This document shows positions 1-9,086 of a stretch of 32,372 nt of DNA, one piece after another. The notes beneath the pieces are model-generated. The model was given only the letters and a program-made list of their open reading frames with translations, did no database searches and was not told where the DNA came from. The DNA is taken from assembly GCA_030528665.1 (NCBI GenBank), contig JAUMYK010000013.1, positions 1 through 32,372 on the forward strand. Reading direction: 5' to 3'. A program made the position numbers and the translations under genes. The first letter of the stretch is position 1, and each line of letters starts with the position of its first letter. The DNA comes from a bacterium. GTDB lineage: Bacteria > Patescibacteria > JAEDAM01 > Absconditabacterales > Absconditicoccaceae.

Positions 1-21
1 ACTTATTTATAAAAAAATGCC

Positions 22-57
22 AAAAGCCCCTCGCACTTGCGTGTGGGCTTTTTTTGA
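22..57 (+). terminator. Rho-independent terminator of a gene left of the window
   Basis: AAAAGCCC (22-29) pairs with GGGCTTTT (45-52), with an inner CGCAC/GTGTG helix and a run of T to 55. A TAA occurs just before it at 10-12. It probably ends a plus-strand gene that lies outside the window. Confidence 0.75.
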
Positions 58-211
58 TAGTCAGATTGTTCTTCACATATAACTGAAGTATCGTTGTACT
101 AAACTATAACTTTCTACTTTTCTTATACCTTACTAATGCTCGTAGCGATAGTATCTATCAACTCAGAATTGTAATCGCTACTTTTCCCAAGCTGCTGCTC
201 ATTCTGTCTAA
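58..211. other. Intergenic stretch with an 8-bp inverted repeat
   Basis: I see no coding frame here on either strand. The only structure is an inverted repeat, GTAGCGAT (142-149) and ATCGCTAC (174-181), with a 24-base loop. There is no T-run beside it, so it is not an obvious terminator. Confidence 0.4.
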
Positions 212-245
212 CAAAAAAAGCTACCCTAAATAAAGAGTAGCTTCA
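212..245 (-). terminator. Terminator of the small minus-strand gene 264-554
   Basis: Read on the minus strand, AAGCTACTCT (243-234) pairs with AGGGTAGCTT (227-218) with one mismatch, followed by seven T (219-213). It lies about 20 bases past the TAG of the gene at 264. Confidence 0.8.
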
Positions 246-263
246 AACAAGGAAATGGGAATA

Positions 264-554
264 CTATTTAGCACTTAAAATTGAGAGCAGAACTTGAGCA
301 TCAGCTTTCTGGGCTCCTAAACATCTCGAATAAAGCTGTCGATCAGATCCAGCAGTGCTAAAAAGTTTTGTCTTGGTGGGAGAGGTCTTAATAAACACGC
401 CTCCTTCCTTAATTTGAGCTAAAACCTCAGCAGAAAGGCTTGACCCTTCAGCAAGTTTCCACTCGTTAGTGTTTTTGATTCTCGCTCCGGTAATCAGAGC
501 GTCCCTGTCTAAGGTGTGAGATTCTTTCATCTCACTAAAGTTAACTGTTAACAT
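264..554 (-). CDS. Small hypothetical protein (96 aa)
   Basis: I do not recognise this protein. It is soluble-looking, has no signal peptide or membrane segment, is rich in Lys, Ser and Thr, and carries two cysteine-free halves around a Gly-Gly near residue 50; the single Cys is near residue 78. It has no in-frame UGA and ends in TAG. It is a one-gene transcription unit: a good promoter (TTGACT-N17-TATATT) lies at 585-613 and a strong terminator at 212-245. The ATG at 554-552 has no Shine-Dalgarno site; the leader is almost pure A+T. Framing by its own promoter and terminator is the main reason to believe it is a real gene. Confidence 0.7.
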   Translation of the reverse strand: MLTVNFSEMKESHTLDRDALITGARIKNTNEWKLAEGSSLSAEVLAQIKEGGVFIKTSPTKTKLFSTAGSDRQLYSRCLGAQKADAQVLLSILSAK

Positions 555-584
555 AATATAATAAAATTTTTATTTTACGAGCAT

Positions 585-613
585 AATATACAAAAAAGCA
601 GGATAAAAGTCAA
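585..613 (-). promoter_or_regulatory. Sigma70-type promoter for the 264-554 gene
   Basis: On the minus strand TTGACT (613-608) is followed by a 17-base spacer and TATATT (590-585). Transcription should start near 578, about 25 bases before the ATG. It lies just downstream of the rimO stop. Confidence 0.7.
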
Positions 614-629
614 GAGGAAATTTAAAAAA

Positions 630-1979
630 TTAGCTTACAATATACCTAATCCTACTACCAACCCTGAGATCTTCCTTATCTAGGGACTCCAAGATTGCTT
701 CCATCCCAATCTCATCTTCAGCATCAATCTCTGGACAGTGGAGGAAGGGGCGAACTGCAAACTGCCGTTCTCCTTTGCTGGTAGACCAAATGTCGCTGAT
801 CGTTCAGATTTTTTCTTTGCCTTTTTGAGCTTCTTCTCTAGCTTCAGCGAGCTGAGTGACCAGCTTTTTTGCTTGGAGAAATCTTTGTCTAATAATCTTG
901 GCATCAACTTTGTTGGGTAAGTGATGCGAAGGTGCAAGCGGCTCATCGTGATATTCAAAAAGTGCAATATTTTCAAACCAGTCCTGCTTGATAAATTCCA
1001 TCAAAAGATCAAAATCTGACTCCGTTTCTCCAGGGAAACCTACGATAAAATTGGTTCTGATATAGGCATCTGGAAATGATGATCTGATAAAATGAAGCAG
1101 TTCCAGCGTCATCTCGTGATTGTAGAATCTGCCCATCGATTTTAAAATATTTGGAGAACTATGTTGGAGTGGAAGGTCAAAATAGGGAATAAATTTTTTG
1201 AGTTGGATCAGTCTTTCAAGATGTTTTTTAGTGAGGATATCAGGATAGAGGTAAAGGACTCTATAATGAAAATCCCCAGGGAGCTGATCCAGCGCTTCCA
1301 AAAGTTCAAAAAGTCTGGCTTTCCCATAGAGATCGACTCCATATCTCGTACTATCTTGAGCGATCAAAATGAGTTCTCTCGCCCCTTGAGCAATCAGCGT
1401 TTTTGCCTCTTCTACCAGCGTCTCAATACTGAGTGAAACCTGTTTCCCTCTAATTTTTGGGATGATACAAAAGCTGCATTGGTTGTTGCATCCCTCAGCG
1501 ATCTTGAGATACTCAAATCCTAGGTCGATATTGCTAAATGCCCTCGCATTTTTTGCCCATTCAAAATCATCAGCTTCAAACTGATCTTTGCCTTGCTCGA
1601 GCATCTGAGGGTCAAAATTTGCCAAGGCTCCTCGAGACAAAAAGGAAATAGCAGGGTGATCTCTTAGTATCGCCCATTCTTGGGTTTCTTGATCATTCAG
1701 TTGAGCATTGAGTGCTACTTTTTCAAAATATTGCACAGCACAACCTAAAAGGCAAACCTTCTTTCCTTTTCTGAGGAGTTTTTTAAGGGTCTGAAACATT
1801 TCATTTCTCCCAGAGGAGATAAATCCACAGGTATTGAGAAAAACAAGCTCTACCTCGCTAGCATAGGGATCTACTCCGTAATAAAATTGCTCAGGTCGCT
1901 TTTCCAAAATCCTTCCAAGCAAAAACTGGGTATCAACAAGATTTTTGGTACAACCAAGATTGATAAAAGAAAAAAACAT
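630..1979 (-). CDS. rimO: Ribosomal protein S12 methylthiotransferase RimO
   Basis: RimO is a radical-SAM enzyme that adds a methylthio group to an aspartate of ribosomal protein S12. The 449-residue product begins MFFSFINLGCTKN, the family N-terminus, with the MTTase-domain cysteines at about 10, 51 and 80. The radical-SAM cluster motif CNNQCSFC is at about 164-171. The C-terminal TRAM domain follows from about residue 385. The frame carries one TGA at 804-806 (Gly) and runs on for 57 residues to a TAA at 630; stopping at that TGA would remove most of the TRAM domain. The start is the ATG at 1979, 36 bases after the stop of the pseudouridine synthase, so the two genes are probably cotranscribed. 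Family and length agree well. Confidence 0.95.
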
Positions 1980-2015
1980 CGTTTGTTGAGTATTAAAAGA
2001 TAAGAAAGGGGGGAA

Positions 2016-2702
2016 TTATGCTACCGCTTTTCGTTTCCCCTCAGCGAGATTTCAGAGCTGAAAAGTTCAAATACTGATTCTCTTGAGATCAGTTACCTCA
2101 TAGCCTAGGACTTTAAAAATTCTTCTGATATGTCTTTTTTTGCCCTCATTGAGGCTAATAAGGAGTCTATGATCCGAGTGTGGCGTGATGGCGAGGGTTC
2201 TGAGGAATTCTCAGCCTTCTTGGATACCATTCAGAATTTTTGCTTTTTTTGATCGATCAAAAGGATGATTGAGCTGGACAAGGTAGGACTTAGGAATTTG
2301 TTTGCTGGGATGCTCATATTCGTGTACCAGATGCGGGTCAGTAGTGAGCAACATCAGACCACGACTCTCCTTGTCCAATCTTCCGATATAGTAATACGCC
2401 TTAAAAGCTGGGGGAAGTAGCTCATAAAAGGTAGGATTATGCGGATCAGATTTGGAGCAGGTATAGCCAGTTGGCTTGTGAAAAAGAAGCAGGGGAGCTA
2501 GCTTTGATGTTGATGGTGCTGTTGGGACTGTACAGCTAATGCCCAAGCTCGCTATGGAGAGCTGATCTCAGGGGAGGAGCTGGTTTTTGTAGTTGGTAAC
2601 AACATTGTCATTGAGGAGAATCTCTCCTTCATCGATCAAACGGATAATCTTTCTCCTAGGGAGTTGGTACTTGGTTTGGAGATAGTTTCTCAAGAGGAGC
2701 AT
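2016..2702 (-). CDS. RluE/RsuA-type 16S/23S pseudouridine synthase
   Basis: The 228-residue protein has an N-terminal S4 RNA-binding domain (about residues 1-50) followed by a RsuA/RluB/E/F-type catalytic domain. The catalytic motif GRLDKESRGLMLLTTD has its nucleophile Asp at about residue 110. The C-terminal motif EGKKRHIRRIF is complete. Four in-frame TGA codons (2568, 2211, 2067 and 2052) read as Gly; the last two give the family ending IGTFQLGNL, where glycines are conserved. The start is the ATG at 2702, preceded by an AGGAAAAGG Shine-Dalgarno. It modifies a uridine in rRNA; which position cannot be told from the sequence. It sits between the lipoprotein gene and rimO. Confidence 0.9.
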
Positions 2703-2714
2703 ACCCTTTTCCTA

Positions 2715-2745
2715 CAAAATAAAAAAGCATCGTGTTGATGCCTCT
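2715..2745 (-). terminator. Terminator after the small lipoprotein gene
   Basis: On the minus strand GCATC (2741-2737), loop, GATGC (2731-2727), then a T-run (2726-2721). It lies between the lipoprotein and the pseudouridine synthase gene and may attenuate read-through into the latter. Confidence 0.75.
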
Positions 2746-2785
2746 TTATATGGTTCTCGCCTTGATATTGCAAGGTATTTTTTGA

Positions 2786-3082
2786 TTATTGAGCAACTAC
2801 TTCATCCACAGTAGGGCTAACAACATCTTCAGCTACTGGAGCCACCTCATCAACAAGCACTACTTCAGCAGGCTGTTCAACTACTACCATTCCTTCAGCA
2901 AATTCAATAAGATCTCCAGTAGTTGCCTCAAGTGTTACATCCATTTCATCAGAGCTATGATCTACTTCAACTACTTCAGGAGTGTTTACGATCTCGTTTA
3001 CAGGTTCATCGTGTTTTCCACATCCTGCCAATACTGCTACAGAGCTGAGAGCAAGCAAAGCTACCAACATTTTTCTTGTCAT
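2786..3082 (-). CDS. Small Val/Glu-rich lipoprotein (98 aa)
   Basis: The N-terminus is a lipoprotein signal peptide: MTRK, a hydrophobic stretch, then the lipobox LAGC with the modified Cys at about residue 21. The mature part is acidic, rich in Val, Glu and Asp, and has no recognisable domain. It should be anchored in the cytoplasmic membrane facing outward; lspA, which would process it, is at 13517. It has no in-frame UGA. A promoter (TTGCAA-N16-TATATA) at 3123-3150 and a terminator at 2715-2745 frame it. Function unknown. Confidence 0.85.
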   Translation of the reverse strand: MTRKMLVALLALSSVAVLAGCGKHDEPVNEIVNTPEVVEVDHSSDEMDVTLEATTGDLIEFAEGMVVVEQPAEVVLVDEVAPVAEDVVSPTVDEVVAQ

Positions 3083-3122
3083 TTTCCAAATTCATAATAA
3101 GATAAAAAATATGAACGCACTG

Positions 3123-3150
3123 TATATAGCAAAAAAGGAGCTAATTGCAA
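3123..3150 (-). promoter_or_regulatory. Promoter for the lipoprotein unit
   Basis: On the minus strand TTGCAA (3150-3145), a 16-base spacer and TATATA (3128-3123). The start of transcription would be near 3115, 33 bases before the ATG. Confidence 0.55.
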
Positions 3151-3212
3151 GTCTTTTTTCTTTGAATATCCTTCACACTTTGAGAAAAAGGATGAAAAAC
3201 CTGACTTTAGGC

Positions 3213-3241
3213 TTGAAAAAAGCTCGGAATTTAGCTATCAT
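3213..3241 (+). promoter_or_regulatory. Promoter for hemW
   Basis: TTGAAA (3213-3218), a 17-base spacer and TATCAT (3236-3241). Transcription would start near 3248, about 20 bases before the hemW ATG, leaving room for the AGGA at 3260-3263. Confidence 0.6.
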
Positions 3242-3268
3242 TACTCCGTTTATTCATTCAGGAATCCG

Positions 3269-4519
3269 ATGTTTTCGATCTATATCCATATTCCCTTTTG
3301 CCAGTCTAAATGCAAGTATTGTGCCTTTGCTACCTTCCCTATGGAGGAAAAAACTGACTATGTAGAACAGTATCTACAGGCCTTTGAGTGCGAGGCGGCA
3401 CGCTATGCTCAGGTCTTTGCAGGACAGCAGGTGAGAACACTCTATTTTGGCTGAGGGACACCAAATTTGCTGGGTGCAGAGCGTTTGGTACGCTTGATCG
3501 AGATGATAGAGCAGCATTTTGATCTCCAAAATTTAGCTGAGCTGAGTTTTGAGTTTAATCCCTATCCAGAGGAGGAGATTTACCAGATTATTCGCAGGAT
3601 TCAGTCCCAGTACGGCAAAAAATATCCAAGAATCAGATTCTCATTTGGAATCCAAAGTTTTGATAATGAGGTACTCCAACTCTCAGGGAGAAAGACACTG
3701 TTTCTTGGATTGGTAGATTTTCTGAGGGGACTCCAGAGCCTCAAAATGGATACGACAGTTTTTAACTTTGATTTTATCGCTTTTGGAAAACGAAATCAGA
3801 GCAAAAAAGGTAATCGCTATCTCCGAAATCAATCAGCTTTAGAATTTTTTCAAAATTTTGTCCATTCTGGATTTGCGGATAGTTTTTCGCTTTATACGCT
3901 CGAACTTTTTGAAAATCAGATGCGAAAAAGAAAAAATGAAAAACTGATTTCAGGAGAATATTTTGGTACAGATGAAGATATTTATGAGGAATTTAGCTTA
4001 CTCAAAAGTATTTTACTCGACTGAGGATATGCAAGGTATGAACTCTCAAATTTTGCACAGGCAGGCAAGTCGAGTATTCACAATAGAGTCTATTGGGAGA
4101 TGGAGGATTATCTCGGACTGGGACTCAATGCCGCTTCCTTCCTCAATGCTAAAACGCTTACTCCTGACTGCTGTGCCTTGCTTGGGGTCAAGCCTTCTGA
4201 GGACATCACAGGGCTGAGATTCAAAAATACGCCACATTTTGAGCAGTATTTGACTGGCAAGACCCTCGATCCGTTTGCCTTTGAGCAACTGAGTACGCAG
4301 GATTATTTGATTGAGTCGTTTTTTCTTGGTTTGAGAACAGATCAAGGTGTGAGCGATCTCTCTCACTATGCCTCGATTTTGGTGCCTCAGTATCAGAGCA
4401 AGCTGGAGAACTACAAGACACAAGGACTTATCTATGATCATCCTCATAAGCTTGTGCTGACCGATGAGGGGATGGATGTCTTCAATGCCATTGTCACTGA
4501 TATTATGCAGCAAATCTAA
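3269..4519 (+). CDS. hemW: HemW-like radical SAM protein
   Basis: HemW is a radical-SAM protein related to HemN, thought to be a heme chaperone. The 416-residue product starts MFSIYIHIPFCQSKC; the cluster cysteines CxxxCxxC are at 11, 15 and 18. The next motif, YFGGGTPN, contains TGA (3452-3454) as its middle Gly, one of the clearest proofs of the code. A second TGA (4022-4024) precedes YARYELSNFA and SSIHNRVYW, both HemW signatures, and the YLGLGLNAASF block follows. The C-terminal HemN domain is present. An AGGA Shine-Dalgarno lies six bases before the ATG. HemW-type proteins have FxxxC-type N-termini like this one; HemN oxidases differ. No heme synthesis gene is seen nearby, so the biological role here is open. 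Confidence 0.93.
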
Positions 4520-4567
4520 TACTTCAGCTCTAGGATTTTATTTGATCTAGGAGTGCTTAGGATCAAG

Positions 4568-4610
4568 AAAAAAAAGGAAAGAAAAATCAGATTTCTCCTT
4601 TTTTTTTGTG
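4568..4610. terminator. Bidirectional terminator between convergent units
   Basis: An A-rich arm (4568-4579) and a T-rich arm (4596-4607) pair as AAAAAAGGA/TCCTTTTTT with an inner AGAAA/TTTCT helix. The U-run on both strands suits both hemW (plus) and the 726-residue orphan (minus). The loop contains AATCAGA, see findings. Confidence 0.75.
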
Positions 4611-4622
4611 TAGAGTCACGAT

Positions 4623-6803
4623 TTACTCTTGCTCCAAGCTGATGAAAGCTCCTAAATCCTCCAAAGAAACCGCATAAAAGTTTGGATAAATATAGGTTTT
4701 TTTGTCAGTATAAAAGCAGATACTTTCTCCTGCTCTTTTTTGATCTTGAGCAGTATGTCTTAGGACATCTGAAGTTAAAAATCTTCTTTGTTTATAGGTC
4801 GATGCATCTTTGAGGAGATCAGGGGTAATCAATCCATAGTGTGTGGTTTTATCTTTGTTGACGTAGAGAATTTTGTTCTGTTTGAGAAAATAGTTGAGAA
4901 TATGCGTGATCAGGACATCAAAGCGATCAGAATTATCCTCATTCCTATAGAGAAGGTCTTTCAATGAAAAGTTTTCGCCTTCAATTTCTAAATAGCTATA
5001 GGCATCATTTTCTGGCTGAGGGAGTTTTCCAGCAGCTACTTGAGCTTCATAACAGTCAATATCAAAGGAAATATCTTTGAGTGCAGTCTCAGTAAAGTAT
5101 CTCAGCCTATTGAGTGAAATACTTTTCCCAAGCTCTTTATCATTGGTATTTTTTACACGGTTGAAGATTTTCTTTTCTAGGTCCAAGAAATGATGATTTC
5201 CCATATTCAGTTCATTGCTATTAGGATAAAAAGAGATTTCTTGGCAGAGATCAAGATCTTTTTCTAGTTTTTGCTCTCCAGGTTTGAGGTGAGCATTATA
5301 GCTTTTGTGATCAATATGATATTTCACCAAAAACTTAAAATCTTTATAATCCCCATTTGCACCTCTAGATATTTCTCCATTGGCAATTTGGTAGGCTCTT
5401 TTGAGTCCAGGTGAAGGTTTTTTGCCCTCATAGTGGGCATATTTGTCTGATAGGGATTCAAGGAAAGATTGATTTTTCTTGTGAGGTTTCACTCTTTTTG
5501 AGATATTTTCACACTGGAGAGAGGAGCCGAGTTCTTGGAGCAACACTTCTTCGCTTGCGCTAGAGATGAAATGCCCTTTTTTATCCGATTGGATACTCTC
5601 GATATGGATTCCTGGAATATCGTTGATCTGATCAAAATAGTTTTTTGTGCTTTCGAGGATAGTATTTTCGATCTGTTTAGGGTCTTTGTCATTGCCGTAG
5701 TAGGTAGCCCTAAGTCCAGATTCATCTTGAATATCTTTGGTTCTTCCCCCAATTTTGAGCATCATCGAGGCTTCAGTTTTAAATCTATTAACCATATTCC
5801 AGTTATTATTATTCCTATCTAGCGAAGATGCCCAAAGATCAGCGAAGCGTTTGTGGATGTTTTTTTTCTCTGAGAGTTTCTCTTGATGCTGTTCTGTCTC
5901 AAGATAGGCTGTAGCAAAGAGATTATTGAGAAATGATTTCTTGGATTTAGCCCACTCTTTCGCACCTTCTTCTCCTCATTCAGCATAGGCATTAAATCCA
6001 TGATAGTCCATCAAATACATAATCACTTGTACATAATGATGCAGCGTTCCTACCTTAGCGACTTTTCCCTGTGCATCTTCCTCTCTCAAAAAATTATAAT
6101 CTCCATCATGGAAAATTTTATGAAAGGATTTGGATGCTCCCGAATGCAAAAGATTTTTAATCGTCTTGAAAAAAACGGTAGCAAGATGCTTGAGTCCTGC
6201 TTCGTTGATCTGCCCAGTGCTAAGATCGAGAAAGTCTTTATTTTTTTCATAAAGCATATTGGCAAGCGTTAGGCAGATATCTCTATAGAGTTTTTGCTTG
6301 TCTGTAAGAGTAGTGTTATCTACAGTGTGCAACTGCTTGTCTCCAGGGAGTTTTTGTTTGGCAGCAAGTTTGCTATAATAGGGACGAAATTTGCCATGAG
6401 GCGTATTTTTCTTTTCAAGTTGTTTTCTTTTGTGAAAAAATTGTGCATTGATAAAATTGCTGATCGCTCCATAATAGGTAACCTTATCTTCCTCAGCGAT
6501 GAGATCAGAATTTTTAATGGTTTCAAAGAGTTCTTTTTTTGTAGTGAGGATGTTGATTTTTTCAATAGCACCGAGTACATCCACAGGTCCTTTTTTGGTA
6601 CCGTGCTTTTCTTTGATGATGATAGAGCCATCTTTATCAAAAGTCAAAGGAGCCACATCGTAGTTCCCTTTATTCCCAGTTTTCATCTTGTGGAGAATGA
6701 GCGCATCAGTTAGCTGGGATAAAATTTGTTTTTCTATGCTTCTATACTTCCAGCTTTTTTCAGGAGTATATTCATTGCGATTGTTGGTAGTGATCTGTTT
6801 CAT
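4623..6803 (-). CDS. Large orphan protein, possible RelA/SpoT-like region (726 aa)
   Basis: One open frame of 726 residues when the TGA at 5976-5978 is read as Gly; the standard code splits it in two. It has no signal peptide or membrane helix, is highly charged and looks cytosolic. I do not recognise a whole-length family. Around residues 340-390 the string IGGRTKDIQDESGLRATYY is followed by a helix-like IENTILEST; this resembles the start of the RelA/SpoT nucleotidyltransferase fold (R-x-K ... D-x-x-G-x-R). A later stretch, DFKFLVKYHI then LCQEISFYP and HHFLDLEKKI, could be the remaining strands and helix. This is inference by eye. It has its own promoter (6842-6870), three bases of A+T-rich leader type and no clear Shine-Dalgarno. 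It is last in the obg-rlmH direction. Confidence 0.8.
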
Positions 6804-6818
6804 TGCTCAGGAAAAAAA

Positions 6819-6864
6819 TAAAAAAAATCTGAATATTGTTCAGTATAATCATTATATTCAGATT
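6819..6864 (-). terminator. rlmH terminator, with a promoter inside its hairpin
   Basis: On the minus strand AATCTGAATAT (6864-6854) pairs perfectly with ATATTCAGATT (6836-6826) and is followed by a T-run (6825-6821). It starts 10 bases after the rlmH stop. The 17-base loop contains the -10 box of the next gene's promoter. Confidence 0.75.
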
Positions 6865-6870
6865 TGTCAA
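6842..6870 (-). promoter_or_regulatory. Near-consensus promoter of the 726-aa orphan
   Basis: TTGACA (6870-6865), a 17-base spacer and TATACT (6847-6842) on the minus strand. The start of transcription would be near 6835, inside the descending arm of the rlmH terminator. Confidence 0.8.
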
Positions 6871-6873
6871 TAT

Positions 6874-7323
6874 TTAATAATGGTATTTTTTGCCAGACCA
6901 AAGCGTTGTAGCTCTATACAGCTGCTCAATAAGTGTGAGTTTTGCTAGTCCATGAGGGAGGGTAATCGCACCAAACGACCATTTCTTAATCTTTGGAATA
7001 CTTGAGCAGAGGAGTGGCTCATCGACCCCATAGGGACCTCCAATAATGAAAACTGTCTTGTGACCCTGGAGCGTTTCCGCGATCTGCAAGGTATCGAGTT
7101 GCTTTCCTTCTTTGATGAGGAGGACTTTGTCTCGATCAGTGTATTTTTTTTGTACTATCTCAATCAGGTTTTGTGTCTCTTTTTCGATCACGAGTTGAGG
7201 GTTATCGTCCTTAAATGGTTTGAGCTCGTGAATCTGAAGTTGTTTTCAGAGTCTTTTGCTATATTCGCTTATCGCAGTCGCAAAATGTTTGTCAGAATCA
7301 GAGACGCAGAGGAGAGTAAACAT
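6874..7323 (-). CDS. rlmH: 23S rRNA (pseudouridine1915-N3)-methyltransferase RlmH
   Basis: RlmH methylates pseudouridine 1915 in helix 69 of 23S rRNA on the assembled ribosome. The 149-residue length matches the family (about 155). The SPOUT-fold motif FIIGGPYGVD and the C-terminal block LPHGLAKLTLIEQLYRA, ending in a YHY tail like the family's YHR/YHK, are intact. The true N-terminus, MFTLLCVSDSDKHFATAI, lies upstream of a TGA (7247-7249) in YSKRLGKQLQ and is missed by the standard code. The start is the ATG at 7323; no strong Shine-Dalgarno. It follows obg by 71 bases and ends in the terminator that carries the orphan's promoter. Confidence 0.93.
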
Positions 7324-7394
7324 AAGGTAGAGAGAAGGATAAAGAGGAGAGGAAAAAATTGGATGCTACTAGAAGATAATGGGAGAGATTTTTT

Positions 7395-8888
7395 TTAATA
7401 CAAAATATACTTATCATCCAATCCTTCATAATAACTCCTAATTCTCAAAATATCTCCTTTCATCAGTCCTTCAGACTCTAGAAGTTGAATCAGCCCTTTG
7501 CTCTGCATCTGTGCCCAAAAATAGTTTTCTGCTTCATCATTGCCTCGAGGGAGGGTAAACACCATCTTGGTGATCTCACGGTTTTGTACATACCAGACCT
7601 TGGTAAAACGGCTTTCCAGCTCATTGATATAGCCTTCTTCGATGAGCATCGCTTTTTCCTCATCAGTGATCTCGGTGATCAGCTCGCTTTCCTCATCATC
7701 TAGCTCATCCAGATCAGCATAATCCTGATGAAAAGCCTCAAAATCATAACCGCTCTCAGTCTTTTGTAAAAGTTCTGCAAACTTTCTCAGCAGTTCTCCT
7801 ACACCATGATAGCTCCCAGCCGAAGTTACAAAAGTATTTGCCTTGAGTAGAGGGATGCCCAGCTTTGCTAATCTTCTGGCTGCGAGAAAGTCATTGATCT
7901 GTGCGTAGAGTGCGGTCTGATACTCAGCCAAAATTTCCTGATCATTGAGCAAATCCCACTTATTGAGGACAAATACGATCTTTTTGGTCAGAATTATTTC
8001 ATCATTTTTTTCAACTTCAAACGTAATCAATCCTCCCTCTTCTCTAAAGACAAAATTTAAATCCTGATCTTCTCCAAATTTTTGCTCCAGATACAAAAGG
8101 ATTTCCTCCATCAGTTTGACGGTCTCGCTGATCCCACTTTCAAACCTCGAGAGATCAGCCACAAAAGCAAATACCCTTGATTTGAGGACATGTCTCAGAA
8201 ACGCATTTCCAAGCCCCTTCCCATGGCTTGCTCCTTCAATGAGTCCTGGAATATCGATTACATTGAAGCGGTAGTCGCCCACTGAGACCGATCCGAGATT
8301 AGGCACCAGCGTGGTAAAAGGATAATCGGCTACTTTCGCTTTTACATCAGCCATACAGTTGATCAGCGAGGATTTCCCTACACTAGGACTCCCAATCAGT
8401 CCTACATCTGCCAAAAGTTGCAATTCAAGCGTTACTTCCTTTTTGTGTCCTGGCTCTCAGAGGATATAAAAGTTGGGATACTGATTGACAGAATCTTTGA
8501 AGTGAATATTTCCTTTCCCTCCTTCTCCACCAGCAAGGATTTCTAGTTTTTGACCATCATATTCCATCTGAGCAAGGAGTTTTCCAGAGGCAGTATCTTT
8601 GATCATCGTACCCACAGGAACTACGAGTTCAAGATTGGCTCCATGAGCTCCATATTGATCTTTGGTTCTACCAGGTTCCCCAGCTTGTGCTTTAAAAATT
8701 TTCCTATACTTGTAGTCAATCAGCGTATTCTCATCTTTGGAAGCAACAAAAAATACTGATCCACCATCCCCTCCATCTCATCCAGATGGTCCTCCAAACG
8801 GCACTCCACTTTCCCTTCTTCCACTGGCAATTCCATCACCTCACTTTCCAGATGCGATCGAGATTTTGACTTCATCATAAAACTGCAT
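7395..8888 (-). CDS. obg: GTPase Obg/CgtA, ribosome assembly
   Basis: Obg is an essential GTPase acting in large-subunit maturation. The 497-residue product has all three parts: the glycine-rich Obg domain (residues 1-155), the G domain (G1 GSPSVGKSS at about 166-174, G3 DIPG, G4 NKWD) and a C-terminal OCT-like domain. Three TGA codons (8841, 8778, 8457) read as Gly; two complete the Obg-fold motifs GKGGDG and GGPSGGDGGDGG. There is an acidic linker, DELDDEESE, before the OCT domain. The start ATG at 8888 is chosen because the promoter -10 box is at 8922-8927; the frame is open further upstream but that part would not be transcribed. The extra length over the usual 430 residues lies in the G domain and linker. 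Confidence 0.95.
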
Positions 8889-8921
8889 AGCTTGTTGCGC
8901 TCACCATATAAAGTAGTCATC

Positions 8922-8949
8922 AGTATAGTATTTAGATCTGCTATTGCAA
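8922..8949 (-). promoter_or_regulatory. Promoter for the obg-rlmH unit
   Basis: TTGCAA (8949-8944), a 16-base spacer and TATACT (8927-8922) on the minus strand. The expected start, near 8914, leaves a leader of about 26 bases before the obg ATG and rules out an upstream start codon. Confidence 0.6.
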
Positions 8950-9044
8950 GCAGTTTTCAAACCTAGCTCTTTAGGGGTAAAAAAAGCAAAAAGAAGTCAG
9001 ATTTTTTTATTGTATTTTGATCTAGAAAAAATGATCCAAATTGC

Positions 9045-9050
9045 TATACT
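9045..9050 (+). promoter_or_regulatory. Probable -10 box of the yebC-family gene
   Basis: TATACT at 9045-9050, 37 bases before the ATG at 9087. The -35 region at the right distance is weak, so only the -10 box is offered. Confidence 0.35.
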
Positions 9051-9086
9051 CACAAGCATTCTTTTACATTTTTCAATCCAAAAGAG

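Noticed and set aside
3452..3454. In-frame TGA codons as frameshifts, pseudogenes or selenocysteine
   Set aside because: They occur in nearly every conserved gene without any frame change, at Gly positions of the families, and no SECIS-like need or Sec family is involved.
8889..8960. Obg start further upstream; the frame is open for about 24 more codons
   Set aside because: There is no ATG, the family N-terminus begins at the chosen Met, and the promoter -10 box lies within the extension.
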